Shown: positions 47,627-57,762, numbered from the stretch's first letter. The stretch: 64,000 bases of DNA from Vreelandella zhanjiangensis DSM 21076 (GCF_000377665.1 NZ_KB898650.1:248001-312000), one strand, 5' to 3'. Program-made: numbers and translations. The notes: generated from the sequence alone by a model not told the origin.

Positions 47627-48824
47627 GGCTGCTCTCCAGCGGCATGTACCGCGCACGCACTTGAACCTTTTCCAAATCCAAAGCGCCCAAACGCCGCTCT
47701 AAAGCGGGTATATCTTTTTCAAGATGATGGTGGGTGGCTTTATCGGCCGTTGTTAAGTCAATGCTTAGCACCGCCCGATAAAACCACAAAGAGACACTAA
47801 ATGCTCCCACATTAGGCACTTCTAACTGCATTTCGGAACGCCAACCCTCATCAGGATCGCTATTTTCCTGTTGATCTTCCTGCGTTTTATCGTGGGTTGG
47901 CAGATGAATGACCAATGCCATAAAAATACCGGCCCACACGTCACCCTCCCAACGCACCGCAGGCATTACCAACATATCTAACTGCTGGCGCACCAGGCTT
48001 TGTAAACTCTCATGAACAATATCGCGATGCCCGCGATTTTTTATATGTTCTACTTCACGCTCATAAGCGATTATTTCACGAGCCGGACTGTCACTGGTGC
48101 CTGTTGCAGGTAGTAAGCTACTGGGTGTAGCTGTTGCGTTGGGCAACGCCGCACGCTCAACCACAACTTTATCGTTGGGTGCATACACCAAAACACTACC
48201 CGGCGTTATCAGCGCATTGGCACGTGACGCAGAGGATTCAGCGTTGGTCAAAAACGGCACACCAGATAGTAACGATTGAGTGGCCAGCGGCACCATCAAA
48301 GGACGTGGTCCGGGCTGCATCTGCGGCTCACGCATCAACTGCTGTCGGGACATCTCCCCCTGAAACCAGCGTTTTAAATGGGATTCATAAAACAGTCCAC
48401 TATCGCGTACGCTGGCTTCCAGACGGCCTGCCACTACGTCGGCTACCGGCGGGTCTTGTCGTGTTAACAAAGGTACTGGCGGCCGTATAACGGCAGGGGG
48501 TGCCGGAAAACGCAACAACACATCCGCAATGCTTCGGGCGGCCGGACTGAAGTGAGTTTGCGTTGACCCAGGCGCCGTTCCCTGCGGCTCACCCGAGGTA
48601 AATCGATGCTCCCCACCCAAGGAGGCGGGCATTCGTCTTAAATCATTTAACGCCCCCGGTGCAGCACGACCATCCAGACTCGCATCCCGCTGTATAGGGC
48701 GCGGCCCCTCGCCGTGCGAAACAGGTTTCACCTGCTCGCTCAGCGCACGCTGCAGCGACACTTCACCTTGGCGCCCCAAGACCTGATGCATCAGGGTATC
48801 GATCAGCGGCGTAATACCACTCAC
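47610..48824 (-). CDS. Second FliK-like hook-length control protein
   Basis: This 404-residue protein has a low-complexity, Pro/Ala-rich N-terminal two thirds and a C-terminal folded region (about 325-400) resembling the FliK C-terminal (Flg_hook) domain: MQLEVPNVGAFSVSLWFYRAVLSIDL, then LERRLGALDLEKVQVRARY. It is not the canonical fliK, which lies at 58231-59583 in the fliFGHIJK operon. Its 3' end overlaps the FlhB-like paralogue, so the two form a ruler/switch pair in miniature. The role is inferred from this pairing. Confidence 0.65.
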   Translation of the reverse strand: MSGITPLIDTLMHQVLGRQGEVSLQRALSEQVKPVSHGEGPRPIQRDASLDGRAAPGALNDLRRMPASLGGEHRFTSGEPQGTAPGSTQTHFSPAARSIADVLLRFPAPPAVIRPPVPLLTRQDPPVADVVAGRLEASVRDSGLFYESHLKRWFQGEMSRQQLMREPQMQPGPRPLMVPLATQSLLSGVPFLTNAESSASRANALITPGSVLVYAPNDKVVVERAALPNATATPSSLLPATGTSDSPAREIIAYEREVEHIKNRGHRDIVHESLQSLVRQQLDMLVMPAVRWEGDVWAGIFMALVIHLPTHDKTQEDQQENSDPDEGWRSEMQLEVPNVGAFSVSLWFYRAVLSIDLTTADKATHHHLEKDIPALERRLGALDLEKVQVRARYMPLESSHDRAG

Positions 48825-49222
48825 GTGGCTTCCTCTTGATCATCAGAGTGATGTGCTTCAGCAACACCCTGTTGAGGAGCATAGGCACGATGCAAATCAC
48901 GCTGACGCTGGGATACGCCAATGAGTTTGCCTAGCTCATCGCGCCTTGCCACTAGCCTGCGCCGAATTTCCACATCAAATCCCAAAATACGCTCAAGCAG
49001 CTCCGCCTTACGTAGCTTAGCGGGCCCATCTAATATCACTGTGCTGTCGAGCTCACGCAACGTTTCTACTCGCTTGACGTAATATGTGCGCTGCTCAATC
49101 AGCTCTACCCACTGTTCAGCGCTAGCTAGTTCGTGCATTTGAGTAACATGAACTAGTAACCCTTCATACGCCTCTATCAATGTCTGAGGCGTGCTGTTGT
49201 GGGTATTTATGGAAGCTGCCAT
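48821..49222 (-). CDS. fliT: FliT-like flagellar export chaperone
   Basis: This 133-residue, mostly helical protein follows fliS and has the size and pattern of FliT, the chaperone of the filament cap FliD, which in enterics also inhibits FlhDC. Sequence identity is not strong enough to be certain; the assignment rests on helix pattern (IEAYEGLLVHVTQMHELASAEQWVELIEQ) and position. The ATG at 49222 follows GAGG and lies 8 bp after the fliS stop. It overlaps the next gene by 4 bp. Confidence 0.65.
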   Translation of the reverse strand: MAASINTHNSTPQTLIEAYEGLLVHVTQMHELASAEQWVELIEQRTYYVKRVETLRELDSTVILDGPAKLRKAELLERILGFDVEIRRRLVARRDELGKLIGVSQRQRDLHRAYAPQQGVAEAHHSDDQEEAT

Positions 49223-49229
49223 AGAGGCC

Positions 49230-49646
49230 TCATGCGCTTTGCTGTTGACCAATGTCCCGCCATGCGGAGGCGATGTTTTCAAGCAACTGCTCGGCTTGAT
49301 TTAAGCTCTCTTCATCGTTGCGTAGATTAGCGGCAAGCAACAAACGTGCAATGTAGTCGTAAAGAGAGGCCAGCCGCTCAGCGATCTCGCCGCCTTTATC
49401 TTGATCAAGCGCAGCAGCAAGCCCGTTATTAATAATATCTAGCGCTTTGGATATAGATTTACCTTTCTCGCCAATGTTGCCGCTTTGCATATGAATACGC
49501 GCAGCACGAATAGCCGTCTGCGCCCCTTCAAAAAGCAGTACGATAAGCCTATGTGGATCCGCTGACATTACGCCGCTTTCAACTCCTACACGTGCGTAAG
49601 CCTTGGCCCCTCTTCCGTAGGCAGCGCTGCCGCGAGAGTATGTCAT
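49230..49646 (-). CDS. fliS: Flagellin export chaperone FliS
   Basis: This 138-residue four-helix chaperone binds flagellin C-termini before export. Family segments are YARVGVESGVMSADPHRLIVLLFEGAQTAI and GEKGKSISKALDIINNGLAAALD. The ATG at 49646 follows AGGAG. A sigma-28 promoter match lies 105-131 bp upstream. The client flagellin gene is not in the window. Confidence 0.94.
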   Translation of the reverse strand: MTYSRGSAAYGRGAKAYARVGVESGVMSADPHRLIVLLFEGAQTAIRAARIHMQSGNIGEKGKSISKALDIINNGLAAALDQDKGGEIAERLASLYDYIARLLLAANLRNDEESLNQAEQLLENIASAWRDIGQQQSA

Positions 49647-49750
49647 TAGCTGGAACTCCTTATGGGTGGCAGTCAATTGATATAACCGATATAAGACTGC
49701 CACCTGCCTTTCATCATGTGATACGAGCGCGCTATGCTCGGCTATAAATA

Positions 49751-49777
49751 GTATCGGCGCTATCAGGTCATACTTTA
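49751..49777 (-). promoter_or_regulatory. Sigma-28 (FliA) promoter for fliS-fliT
   Basis: On the minus strand TAAA (49777-49774) is followed after exactly 15 nt by GCCGATAC (49758-49751). The FliA consensus is TAAA-N15-GCCGATAA, so ten of twelve positions match or nearly match. It faces fliS. Confidence 0.8.
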
Positions 49778-49831
49778 ATGGTTAAGCATTCTTTTTCGCT
49801 GAATGATGACCAATGTCGGTAGAAAATTCCT

Positions 49832-51520
49832 TTACGTCGAGACCGCTACTTCCTGAGTCGGCTTTCCGAGTCGTTCGCGCACGTCGCCGCGCACCGAACC
49901 ACCTAACGAATCACGCATGGGAGGAACCGCCTGCTGCGTTAACACTACTTCCAACGGCGCCCCTGCCTCATCCAAGCGCAGCACCCACGCTATCTGCTCA
50001 CTGGAAAAACGTACCAGTGTTCCGACCGGTAACGCTTTAAAATGTTCGATGTAGCGTTTTACCCAGTGCAAGTCGAATTGGTGCGGATGGCGTAAAAGGT
50101 GCCGATAAATCTGCTGGGTGGTTTTAGCGGGGCGATCAGCACGGTCTCGGCGCATTGCTTCAATGACATCAACAACCGCGCTGGCCTTTGCAAGCTCATT
50201 AAGATCCTGTCCACTTAGGCCATCGGGATAGCCACTACCATCCAGGCGCTCATTAATTCCGCCAATAACTGCCTGAACGATACTCGCCGATAGCCACTGA
50301 CAATGCTGAAGGCGATCTATCAACAAGGAGACATGCTCGCTCATGGCCTGCCGGTGCGTGGCCTCAAAACTTGGCGCTCTAAACACAACCTGAGGCACCA
50401 ACACTTTGCCCAAATCGTGGATCAAGCCACTGGCGACAATCGCCTTACGTGCTTCGCGAGGCATATTGGCCCCAACCAAGTCGAGCAGATGTACCGCAAC
50501 GGCGATCCCATGGCGCACCAGCAATGGCTCAAGTGACATACAGCGCGAGGCAAACAACAGCGCCTCACGGTCCTCTTCATGAAGCGCCAGCACGCGATCC
50601 GCATTGCGCGATAATCGCTGGCCATCAATCCCACTTCCCTGCTGCAAATGCAAAAGTTGAGCATTAAGATAGGCGGCCACTTTCACTAGGCGACGCGCCA
50701 TCGGCGTTGCATAATGTTTTATATCCCGTCGCCCAACACGCTCACTGTCTATACGCCTATTAGGCTGCTCGAAGAGCGGTGATGGCTGCCGGTCATCCTG
50801 TACTTCTTTTTTATAGCGGGCGGCTTCACGCTCTATTTCGCATACGAAATACCAAATCTGACGCTCTTGCTCGGCAGTAAAGTTCGTAAATTTGAACCCA
50901 ACGCGCAGCAGATGCTTTTCTGAATCGACCTTCTGATGGCGGGCAACGCCATGTCCTTCAAAATAAGTGCCGTCTGGAAAGCTAAGCGCAAGCTTAAGGG
51001 GAGCATCTGCTTCCGCCAATATACCGCTGGCGGTCATCGGCAGCTCCAACTGACAACCTTCCTGAGAAATATCGCGCAGCTCGCCAACCGCCACCTCACT
51101 CAACACACCAAATACGGTAGCGGTTACCGTCATTCCCATGCGCAGCTCGGCCCGAAAGGATTCACGACGCTGTAGAACATCTATAGTCGCTGGGTAGTCG
51201 CTGCAACATAAAAAACGCCCTCCCGAATGGCGCGTTTCCGTCAACGTCAGTAACGGCGTACGAGCCACTTTCCCCTGAGCCTGGCCCTGAAGATAAAATG
51301 CCTCGCCACTTTGCAGCCGCCCAAGCAGGTAATTAACCGAGGACAAATCCATTACAAGCGCTTTATCGACATGCTGCTCCATCAGCACAATAGGCTCAGC
51401 GCGCGCTTCAGGCGACGCCATGCAAAGCGATACACCGCCATTTTCAATCATTGTATTTAGCAGAGATTCAATCACCATTGAGCTGGCAACTGTTTCATAC
51501 TCATCTTGCTGCGCTAGCAT
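49832..51520 (-). CDS. YcgR-N / PilZ receptor fused to an HD-GYP-like domain
   Basis: This 562-residue protein starts with a YcgR-like N-terminal domain (about 15-110), followed by PilZ with the c-di-GMP motifs RRESFR (118-123) and DISQEG (150-155). A C-terminal HD-GYP-like domain (about 330-500) keeps His337, HD at 368-369, His396, and ERLDGSGYPDGL (424-435). The HHE motif reads INE (422-424), so two of the metal-binding histidines are replaced and catalysis is doubtful. YcgR acts as a c-di-GMP brake on the flagellar motor; here the receptor is joined to a phosphodiesterase-like module. The ATG follows GAGG. It is the first gene of the leftward flagellar series. Confidence 0.88.
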   Translation of the reverse strand: MLAQQDEYETVASSMVIESLLNTMIENGGVSLCMASPEARAEPIVLMEQHVDKALVMDLSSVNYLLGRLQSGEAFYLQGQAQGKVARTPLLTLTETRHSGGRFLCCSDYPATIDVLQRRESFRAELRMGMTVTATVFGVLSEVAVGELRDISQEGCQLELPMTASGILAEADAPLKLALSFPDGTYFEGHGVARHQKVDSEKHLLRVGFKFTNFTAEQERQIWYFVCEIEREAARYKKEVQDDRQPSPLFEQPNRRIDSERVGRRDIKHYATPMARRLVKVAAYLNAQLLHLQQGSGIDGQRLSRNADRVLALHEEDREALLFASRCMSLEPLLVRHGIAVAVHLLDLVGANMPREARKAIVASGLIHDLGKVLVPQVVFRAPSFEATHRQAMSEHVSLLIDRLQHCQWLSASIVQAVIGGINERLDGSGYPDGLSGQDLNELAKASAVVDVIEAMRRDRADRPAKTTQQIYRHLLRHPHQFDLHWVKRYIEHFKALPVGTLVRFSSEQIAWVLRLDEAGAPLEVVLTQQAVPPMRDSLGGSVRGDVRERLGKPTQEVAVST

Positions 51521-51669
51521 GTTCGCCTCGTTTTTACGACCGCGTTAATCGAAACTTATTGTTCAAAAGCCTACTGCACCGTGGCGCAGCATAGCAGAAG
51601 CTTTCTATTAAACGCAGACATTGTAACTATGCCGTTACACACCAGCCTCTCAGCATAGTTCGACGTATA

Positions 51670-51696
51670 TAAAGTTTACGGCAAACCGGCCGATGG
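51670..51696 (+). promoter_or_regulatory. Sigma-28 (FliA) promoter for flaG
   Basis: TAAA at 51670-51673 is followed after exactly 15 nt by GCCGATGG (51689-51696), against the consensus TAAA-N15-GCCGATAA. It lies about 105 bp upstream of the flaG ATG and points toward it. Confidence 0.8.
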
Positions 51697-51802
51697 TATT
51701 AATGAAGTCCAATAAAGATGCCGGGCTGACATTACATCAAACGAATAAAACCTACCGGCCGGTAGCTAACAGTAGCGCTTACCTTTATGGGGAATAGCCG
51801 TC

Positions 51803-52168
51803 ATGACACCATCACCAATCGATACGACAGCAACACTATCAATAACACCACATCGTTTAACACCGCAGCAGCGTCTGGACAGTACGCTAAATCAGTTATC
51901 TACGGTGCCCAACTCATCACCTTTAACAGATTTAGAAAATGTGAACGTCAAAACGGGTGAACTGGTTGAGCCAATTCAGCGCATCAACACGGCCATGCGA
52001 GCACATGGATTAGAGTTTGATGTTAGCGAGGAGTCATCACGAGTTATTACCCGCGTGATTGATCGCGAGTCCGGAGAAGTTATTCGTCAGATTCCTGCCG
52101 AGGAAGTATTAGCTATTGCCGAACGCCTGGAAGAAATGCAGGGTCGTCTTATTTCGCTAGAAGTTTAA
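51803..52168 (+). CDS. flaG: FlaG-family flagellar protein
   Basis: This 121-residue protein carries the FlaG C-terminal domain: LEFDVSEESSRVITRVIDRESGEVIRQIP followed by an amphipathic helix (EEVLAIAERLEEMQGRLISLEV). FlaG proteins influence filament length. They usually sit between flagellin and fliD, which are absent here. A sigma-28 promoter upstream supports late-class expression. Confidence 0.85.
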   Translation: MTPSPIDTTATLSITPHRLTPQQRLDSTLNQLSTVPNSSPLTDLENVNVKTGELVEPIQRINTAMRAHGLEFDVSEESSRVITRVIDRESGEVIRQIPAEEVLAIAERLEEMQGRLISLEV

Positions 52169-52193
52169 GAACAAAAAAGCGAGCGTTACATAA

Positions 52194-52221
52194 GCGCCAT
52201 GAGGAGCTTATACAATGGCGC
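52194..52221 (+). terminator. Hairpin between flaG and fliE
   Basis: GCGCCAT (52194-52200) pairs with ATGGCGC (52215-52221) across 14 nt and is followed by CCTGTTTTA. It lies between convergent flaG and fliE. The loop is long and the U-run short, so termination efficiency is uncertain. Confidence 0.4.
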
Positions 52222-52262
52222 CCTGTTTTAAGAGAGCTAAAGGGTTCCAGAGCAACAGGTTG

Positions 52263-52592
52263 TTACACTTGCATATTCATAACATCGCGATAGGCAGTTA
52301 CCAAGCGATTACGCACCTGAAGCCCCATTTGAAAGGCAACGCTCGCTTTTTGCATATCCACCATCACGTCGTTTAACGCAACATTCGGCTCGCCCGCCTG
52401 AAAGGCCATGGCTTTTGCATCTGCAGCTTTTTGAAGACGGTTGATACGCTGAATCGAGGCTTGTAACTCACTGCCAAACCCTCCCTGCCCCACGGCAGTC
52501 GAGACGTGCTCACCCTTCAACGGCTGTGCTGCCGCCTGTGTGGCCAGTCCCTGCATTTGCTGAAGTGCTGCCTGGATAGCAGGTGTACTCAT
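52263..52592 (-). CDS. fliE: Flagellar MS-ring/rod junction protein FliE
   Basis: This 109-residue protein has the FliE pattern: N-terminal helix ([20 protein letters not shown]), a Gly-rich linker, and the conserved C-terminal segment [35 protein letters not shown]. It joins the MS ring to the rod. The ATG at 52592 is about 8 bp after GAGG; an ATG at 52598 is closer. As in E. coli it is divergent from fliF. Confidence 0.93.
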   Translation of the reverse strand: MSTPAIQAALQQMQGLATQAAAQPLKGEHVSTAVGQGGFGSELQASIQRINRLQKAADAKAMAFQAGEPNVALNDVMVDMQKASVAFQMGLQVRNRLVTAYRDVMNMQV

Positions 52593-52847
52593 TGGCATGC
52601 CTCATCGGCTTCAAATGAAATAATGGGCAAAGCCTACCACTACCGGCCACTCGCTCATACGAACAAATACGCCCTAAAAGCCAAGCTTTTCGTTCATTTA
52701 TGCTCGACACACCTCAGGATAATGGCGCCCATCACAATTCCGCCCCATCTTCTTGGCGGATAACCGCGATTGACGGATATAGCCTATGCCTTCTTTGGTG
52801 ATGCGCCTGGGCCGACACCTGTTTTGCTTACCCCTATGGAGGGATGC

Positions 52848-54608
52848 ATGAGTGAAATTGGTGCAACGGCAGGCCGTCAAAGTAACACGACACAAAGTGC
52901 CTCCCGTAGTAACTCAACAGACAGCGACTCAAAAAGTTCTTCACCGACTGAGCGCTTGCTAAAACAGTTACGCGGTAACCCATTAGTCATTCTACTGATC
53001 GCAGGGGCTGCTTCAATTGCCGTGGTGGCAGCACTGTTCATGTGGGCAAGTAGCCCAGAATACCGCGTTCTCTACAGCAATCTTAATGAAGCCGATGGCG
53101 GACGGATTATTGCCGAACTCGATAGCCGCGCCATACCTTATCAGTTTAGCGCAGGCGGCCAGGCGCTGCTGGTGCCTAGCGATCAGATTCATACACTAAG
53201 ACTACAGCTTGCCGAGCAAGGCTTGCCCCGGGGCGGCAACGTCGGCCTTGAGTTAATGGATACCCAGGCGTTTGGTATTAGCCAGTTTGCCGAGCAGGTA
53301 AATTACCAGCGTGGCCTGGAAGGCGAGCTTGCCCGCTCGATGGAATCGCTCGGCCCTGTCGAGCGCGTTCGCGTGCATCTTTCTTTAGCCAAACCATCGG
53401 TGTTTATTCGTGACCGCGAGCCAGCCAAAGCCTCGGTCATACTCACCTTGCTACCCGGCCGAGTGCTGGGCGAAGGCCAAGTAAGCGCCATTGTTCACAT
53501 GGTTTCCAGCAGCGTGCCTGAACTGGCCGCACAAGACGTCACGATCGTCGATCAAAACGGTCGCTTGCTGTCTGCTGACACCACACGTGGTAGCGACCTT
53601 GATGGGACTCAGCTTGAATATATCGCGGAAGTCGAACGCTCCTATCAGCGACGCATCGAGCATATTCTTACCCCCATTTTAGGCAGTACGAATGTCCGCG
53701 CTCAGGTAGCTGCGCAAATTGATTTTTCACGTCGCGAGCAAACGTCGGAACGCTACGGCCCTAACCAGCCCCCGAATGAAGCTGCCGTACGTAGCCGCCA
53801 GCTTAGCCTCTCTTTCGATGGTGATGATCCCTTAGCGAGTGGAATTCCGGGTGCATTAAGCAACTCTCCGCCTGGCACAGCCCCTTCCCCCATCAATCAA
53901 CCTGATGGTGAAGAAGGCGATGAAGATGTGCCGCCGGAAGCACTGCGCAGTCTGCGCCAGGAAGACGTGGTCAACTATGAGGTTGATCGCAGCGTTGAGC
54001 ATGTGCAGCAACGTCTCGGCCAAATTGAGCGGCTTTCAGCGGCAGTTGTGGTCAATTACCGTGATGTCATCAATGACGAAGGTGAGCTTGAACGCGTTGC
54101 TCTGACTGATGTTGAAGTCGCTCAGATCGAGCGGCTGGTACGCCAGGCCATGGGGTTTTCTCAACTACGTGGCGACCAGATTGAAGTGGTGAACTCACCC
54201 TTCGCCGACACTCGTGAGGAAATGGCTGAATCTGTATGGTGGAAGCAGCCTGAGACACTCGCAATGGCAGGTACGATAGGGCGTTACTTGCTAGTTGCCT
54301 TGGCGGCGCTGTTGATTTACCTGCTTATTCTGCGCCCCTTGATCAAGCGTTACACACAAACACCAGTAACGGCGCCAACAGCCGTACCTGGACGGACGCT
54401 TACCACCAGCGTGGGCGGCGTGGATGATGAGAGCGATGACGAAGCGGAAGGTGAAGGTATTGATGACGATACCTATAGCGACAAGCCCAAGCGTCGCCGT
54501 AAAACATCGCTGTATGAACATAATCTCAATGACCTACGCGAAATGGCTCAGGAAGATCCTCGTATGGTCGCCATGATCATTCGTAGCTGGATGAATAATA
54601 ATGAGTAG
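52848..54608 (+). CDS. fliF: Flagellar MS-ring protein FliF
   Basis: This 586-residue protein has a Ser/Thr-rich N-terminal tail, membrane helix 1 (about 46-67), a large periplasmic region with ring-building motifs ([46 protein letters not shown]), membrane helix 2 near residue 485, and a cytoplasmic C-terminus ending in the FliG-binding segment ([22 protein letters not shown]). The ATG at 52848 follows GGAGGGA; an upstream frame from 52770 is less likely. fliG overlaps by 8 nt. Confidence 0.96.
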   Translation: MSEIGATAGRQSNTTQSASRSNSTDSDSKSSSPTERLLKQLRGNPLVILLIAGAASIAVVAALFMWASSPEYRVLYSNLNEADGGRIIAELDSRAIPYQFSAGGQALLVPSDQIHTLRLQLAEQGLPRGGNVGLELMDTQAFGISQFAEQVNYQRGLEGELARSMESLGPVERVRVHLSLAKPSVFIRDREPAKASVILTLLPGRVLGEGQVSAIVHMVSSSVPELAAQDVTIVDQNGRLLSADTTRGSDLDGTQLEYIAEVERSYQRRIEHILTPILGSTNVRAQVAAQIDFSRREQTSERYGPNQPPNEAAVRSRQLSLSFDGDDPLASGIPGALSNSPPGTAPSPINQPDGEEGDEDVPPEALRSLRQEDVVNYEVDRSVEHVQQRLGQIERLSAAVVVNYRDVINDEGELERVALTDVEVAQIERLVRQAMGFSQLRGDQIEVVNSPFADTREEMAESVWWKQPETLAMAGTIGRYLLVALAALLIYLLILRPLIKRYTQTPVTAPTAVPGRTLTTSVGGVDDESDDEAEGEGIDDDTYSDKPKRRRKTSLYEHNLNDLREMAQEDPRMVAMIIRSWMNNNE

Positions 54609-55608
54609 CGCAACGGCCAACATGACTGGCGCTCGCAAGAGCGCCATCCTTCTCCTAGCTCTGGACGAAGACAGTGCAGCAGAGGTCTTCAAATACCTAA
54701 ATGCTAGCGAAGTACAAGATATCAGTATGGAAATGGCGCGCCTGAATCAAGTATCCCATGAGGATATGAAGGCCGTGCTTGAAGCATTCCACCGGGAAAC
54801 CGAAGAGTTCGTGGCGCTCAACCTTAATTCCAGCGAACACATTCGCTCTGTACTTACCAAGGCACTGGGCAGCGAGCGTGCCTCTAGCCTGATTGAAGAT
54901 ATATTAGAAACCGCGGGCGGCAACTCAGGCATTGATGCGCTCAACCTGATGGAAGCCTCCATGGTGGCTGAGCTTATTCGTGATGAGCATCCCCAGATCA
55001 TTGCCACTATTTTGATCCATTTGGACCGCCATCAAGCAGCCGATATTCTTGAATTCTTTGAAGAGAAGCTGCGTAACGATGTGGTGCTACGTATTGCGAC
55101 GTTTAGCGGTGTTCAGCCGGCAGCCTTGCAGGAGCTAACCGAGGTTCTGACTAGCATGCTGGATGGACAAAACCTTAAACGCAGCAAAATGGGCGGCGTA
55201 AGAACGGCGGCTGAGATTCTCAACCTGATGAACTCGTCTCAAGAAGAGACGGCTATCGAAACCGTTCGTGCCCACAGCGAAGACCTGGCTCAAAAGATTA
55301 TCGACGAAATGTTCCTTTTCGAGAATCTGCTCGACCTGGACAATCGTGCTATTCAGATGGTGCTGCAAGAAGTCGAAACCAACTCTCTGGTGGTGGCACT
55401 CAAAGGCGCTCAGGAAGCCTTGGTCGACAAGTTCCTGCGCAATATGTCACAACGTGCTGCCGACCTGGTTCGCGAAGATATGGAAGCACGCGGCCCGATA
55501 CGCGTATCGCAGGTCGAAACGGAACAAAAAGCCATCTTGCAGGTGGTGCGCCGTTTAGCTGACTCTGGGGAAATTGTCTTAGCGGGAGGAGATGACGAGT
55601 ATGTCTAA
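54601..55608 (+). CDS. fliG: Flagellar rotor switch protein FliG
   Basis: This 335-residue switch protein has N, middle and C domains: [23 protein letters not shown] at the start, [13 protein letters not shown] with the EHPQ motif in the middle domain, and the charged torque helix [29 protein letters not shown] in the C domain that meets MotA. Length is normal. It overlaps fliF by 8 nt and fliH by 8 nt, a repeated coupling pattern. Confidence 0.97.
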   Translation: MSSATANMTGARKSAILLLALDEDSAAEVFKYLNASEVQDISMEMARLNQVSHEDMKAVLEAFHRETEEFVALNLNSSEHIRSVLTKALGSERASSLIEDILETAGGNSGIDALNLMEASMVAELIRDEHPQIIATILIHLDRHQAADILEFFEEKLRNDVVLRIATFSGVQPAALQELTEVLTSMLDGQNLKRSKMGGVRTAAEILNLMNSSQEETAIETVRAHSEDLAQKIIDEMFLFENLLDLDNRAIQMVLQEVETNSLVVALKGAQEALVDKFLRNMSQRAADLVREDMEARGPIRVSQVETEQKAILQVVRRLADSGEIVLAGGDDEYV

Positions 55609-56353
55609 TTCATCGCCTGAGTTTGACCGCCATAGCAGCTGGCAACGTTGGCAAATGGACGAACTTGCCTCACCAAGCAAAAGCAGCGACCAAGCGGTCA
55701 GCAGCCCTACCGCGCATCAACGCAAAGTGCTGGCCGCTCAAAAGGCGGCTGAACAGGCGCACCAACGCGAACAGCAAGAGCGTCAAGCACTTTATGAGCG
55801 TCTACGCCAAGAGGCTGAAGAAGCGGGCTATCAGGCGGGGTTCCAACAAGGTCTCGAAGAAGGTACAGCAAAAGGCCTGGAAGAGGGCCGGCTTCAGGCT
55901 CGGGATGAATTACAAGAGCAATCACGTTTAGCGATAGCGCCTTTAGACACGCTAGCAAAGCAGTTTTCAGACGCGCTGGAACGCATTGATGAAACCATCG
56001 CCCACGACCTTGTTGAGCTTGCGCTGGCCACAGGTAAACAGCTGGCAGGCGAAGCCTTACAGGAAACACCGGAGCAGATACTCAACATCGTTCGTGAGCT
56101 TTTACACACCGAGCCGCCCCTGGTGGGCCAGCAGCGTTTATGGCTAAACCCTGACGACCATGTCCTGGTAGAAGACCATCTGGGTACAGAGCTCAGCGCG
56201 GCAGGCTGGAAATTACAGCCTGACGATCAGTTAGCTCGGGGTGGCTGCCGAATTACCAGCGCTCAAGGCGAACTGGATGCAACCTTTGAAAGTCGCTGGC
56301 ATGCCATCCAATCGCAAGCCCGCAAGCGCCATTCACCAAGTACTGCGTCTTAA
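55601..56353 (+). CDS. fliH: Flagellar export ATPase regulator FliH
   Basis: This 250-residue protein has a charged coiled-coil middle with a GxxxG-like repeat region ([24 protein letters not shown]), typical of FliH, and a C-terminal domain that binds FliI. It forms the peripheral stalk and keeps FliI inactive until docking. I chose the ATG at 55601, which recreates the 8-nt overlap seen at fliF-fliG; an ATG at 55592 is too close to the ribosome-binding site. Confidence 0.93.
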   Translation: MSNSSPEFDRHSSWQRWQMDELASPSKSSDQAVSSPTAHQRKVLAAQKAAEQAHQREQQERQALYERLRQEAEEAGYQAGFQQGLEEGTAKGLEEGRLQARDELQEQSRLAIAPLDTLAKQFSDALERIDETIAHDLVELALATGKQLAGEALQETPEQILNIVRELLHTEPPLVGQQRLWLNPDDHVLVEDHLGTELSAAGWKLQPDDQLARGGCRITSAQGELDATFESRWHAIQSQARKRHSPSTAS

Positions 56354-56367
56354 TAGGCGAACGCGTA

Positions 56368-57762
56368 ATGAGTGACTCCACCTGCCCTCACCAGCATCGC
56401 TGGCATAAAGCCATCCGCCGTACCACACAGCGGATAAGCCATTTGCCATGCTATCGCAGCAGCGGCCGCGTAACGCGAGCCACCGGCATGGTCATTGAGG
56501 TAGTCGGGTTACGTGTGGCCGTCGGAAGTGCTTGCCGTATCGAGCTCCCTGGGCCGGACGGGCGCCTGACGGATAGCCATAAACATGCCGAAGCTGAAGT
56601 CGTCGGGTTCGCAGGCGATAAGCTTTTTTTGATGCCACTCGAAGAAATTTCGGGGTTAATGCCCGGTGCCCGCGTCTCTCCGCTGGGTGATGGAAGTGGC
56701 CATAGCGCACGCCGTTTTCCCATTGGCGATGAACTGTTGGGCCGGGTATTAGACGGTAATGGCAACCCGCTGGATGACCGTGAGGGCCTCGAAGACGTGC
56801 CCCATGCCACACTTAGCTCAGCACCGCTTAATCCTCTTTCGCGAGCACCGATTGAGGATCAGATCGATGTGGGCATCCGCGCAATCAATGCGCTTTTAAG
56901 CGTCGGCCGAGGCCAGCGGATGGGGCTATTTGCAGGCTCAGGGGTAGGTAAATCGGTACTGTTAGGCATGATGGCACGGTATACCAAGGCCGATGTGATT
57001 GTTGTCGGACTAATTGGCGAGCGTGGCCGGGAAGTACAGGATTTTATTGACCATATTTTAGGGCCTGAAGGCCGTCGTCGCTCGGTCGTGGTAGCCGCGC
57101 CAGCAGATACCTCGCCGCTTCAACGGCTACAGGGTGCGGCTTATGCAACGCGTCTTGCCGAAGGCTTTCGTGATGCCGGTCGCAATGTGCTGCTAATTAT
57201 GGACTCATTGACACGTTACGCCATGGCCCAGCGCGAAATTGCCCTCGCCATTGGCGAGCCCCCCGCGACAAAGGGCTATCCGCCCTCCGTTTTTGCCAAA
57301 CTGCCAGGCCTTGTTGAACGGGCAGGCAATGCTGAGCGCGGCGGCGGCTCGATTACGGCTTTTTATACCGTTCTTACCGAGGGCGATGACCAGCAGGATC
57401 CGATTGCCGATTCGGCTCGGGCAATTCTGGATGGCCATATTGTGTTATCACGCGGTTTAGCCGAAGCCGGTCATTACCCAGCGATTGATATTGAAGCCTC
57501 GATCAGTCGTGCCATGACGGCGATTACTACGCAAGAGCAACTACAAGAAGCCCGCGTTTTCAAGCAGATGTTTTCCCGCTATCAGCGCAATCGCGACCTG
57601 ATTAGCGTAGGTGCTTATAGCCCAGGACACGATCCAAGGCTTGACGAGGCGGTGAATCTTTTCCCCGCGCTGGAGCGTTTTCTTCAGCAGAACATTAATG
57701 AGTGTGCAACGCTTGAAGACTCACACCAAGCACTGCATGCCGTGGTGGGAGGCCGCACATGA
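56368..57762 (+). CDS. fliI: Flagellar export ATPase FliI
   Basis: This 464-residue F1-beta-like ATPase energises export. It has Walker [16 protein letters not shown], Walker [20 protein letters not shown], and the catalytic-loop segment [15 protein letters not shown]. Length is typical. It is in the fliFGHIJK operon, 14 bp after fliH and overlapping fliJ by 4 bp. Confidence 0.97.
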   Translation: MSDSTCPHQHRWHKAIRRTTQRISHLPCYRSSGRVTRATGMVIEVVGLRVAVGSACRIELPGPDGRLTDSHKHAEAEVVGFAGDKLFLMPLEEISGLMPGARVSPLGDGSGHSARRFPIGDELLGRVLDGNGNPLDDREGLEDVPHATLSSAPLNPLSRAPIEDQIDVGIRAINALLSVGRGQRMGLFAGSGVGKSVLLGMMARYTKADVIVVGLIGERGREVQDFIDHILGPEGRRRSVVVAAPADTSPLQRLQGAAYATRLAEGFRDAGRNVLLIMDSLTRYAMAQREIALAIGEPPATKGYPPSVFAKLPGLVERAGNAERGGGSITAFYTVLTEGDDQQDPIADSARAILDGHIVLSRGLAEAGHYPAIDIEASISRAMTAITTQEQLQEARVFKQMFSRYQRNRDLISVGAYSPGHDPRLDEAVNLFPALERFLQQNINECATLEDSHQALHAVVGGRT

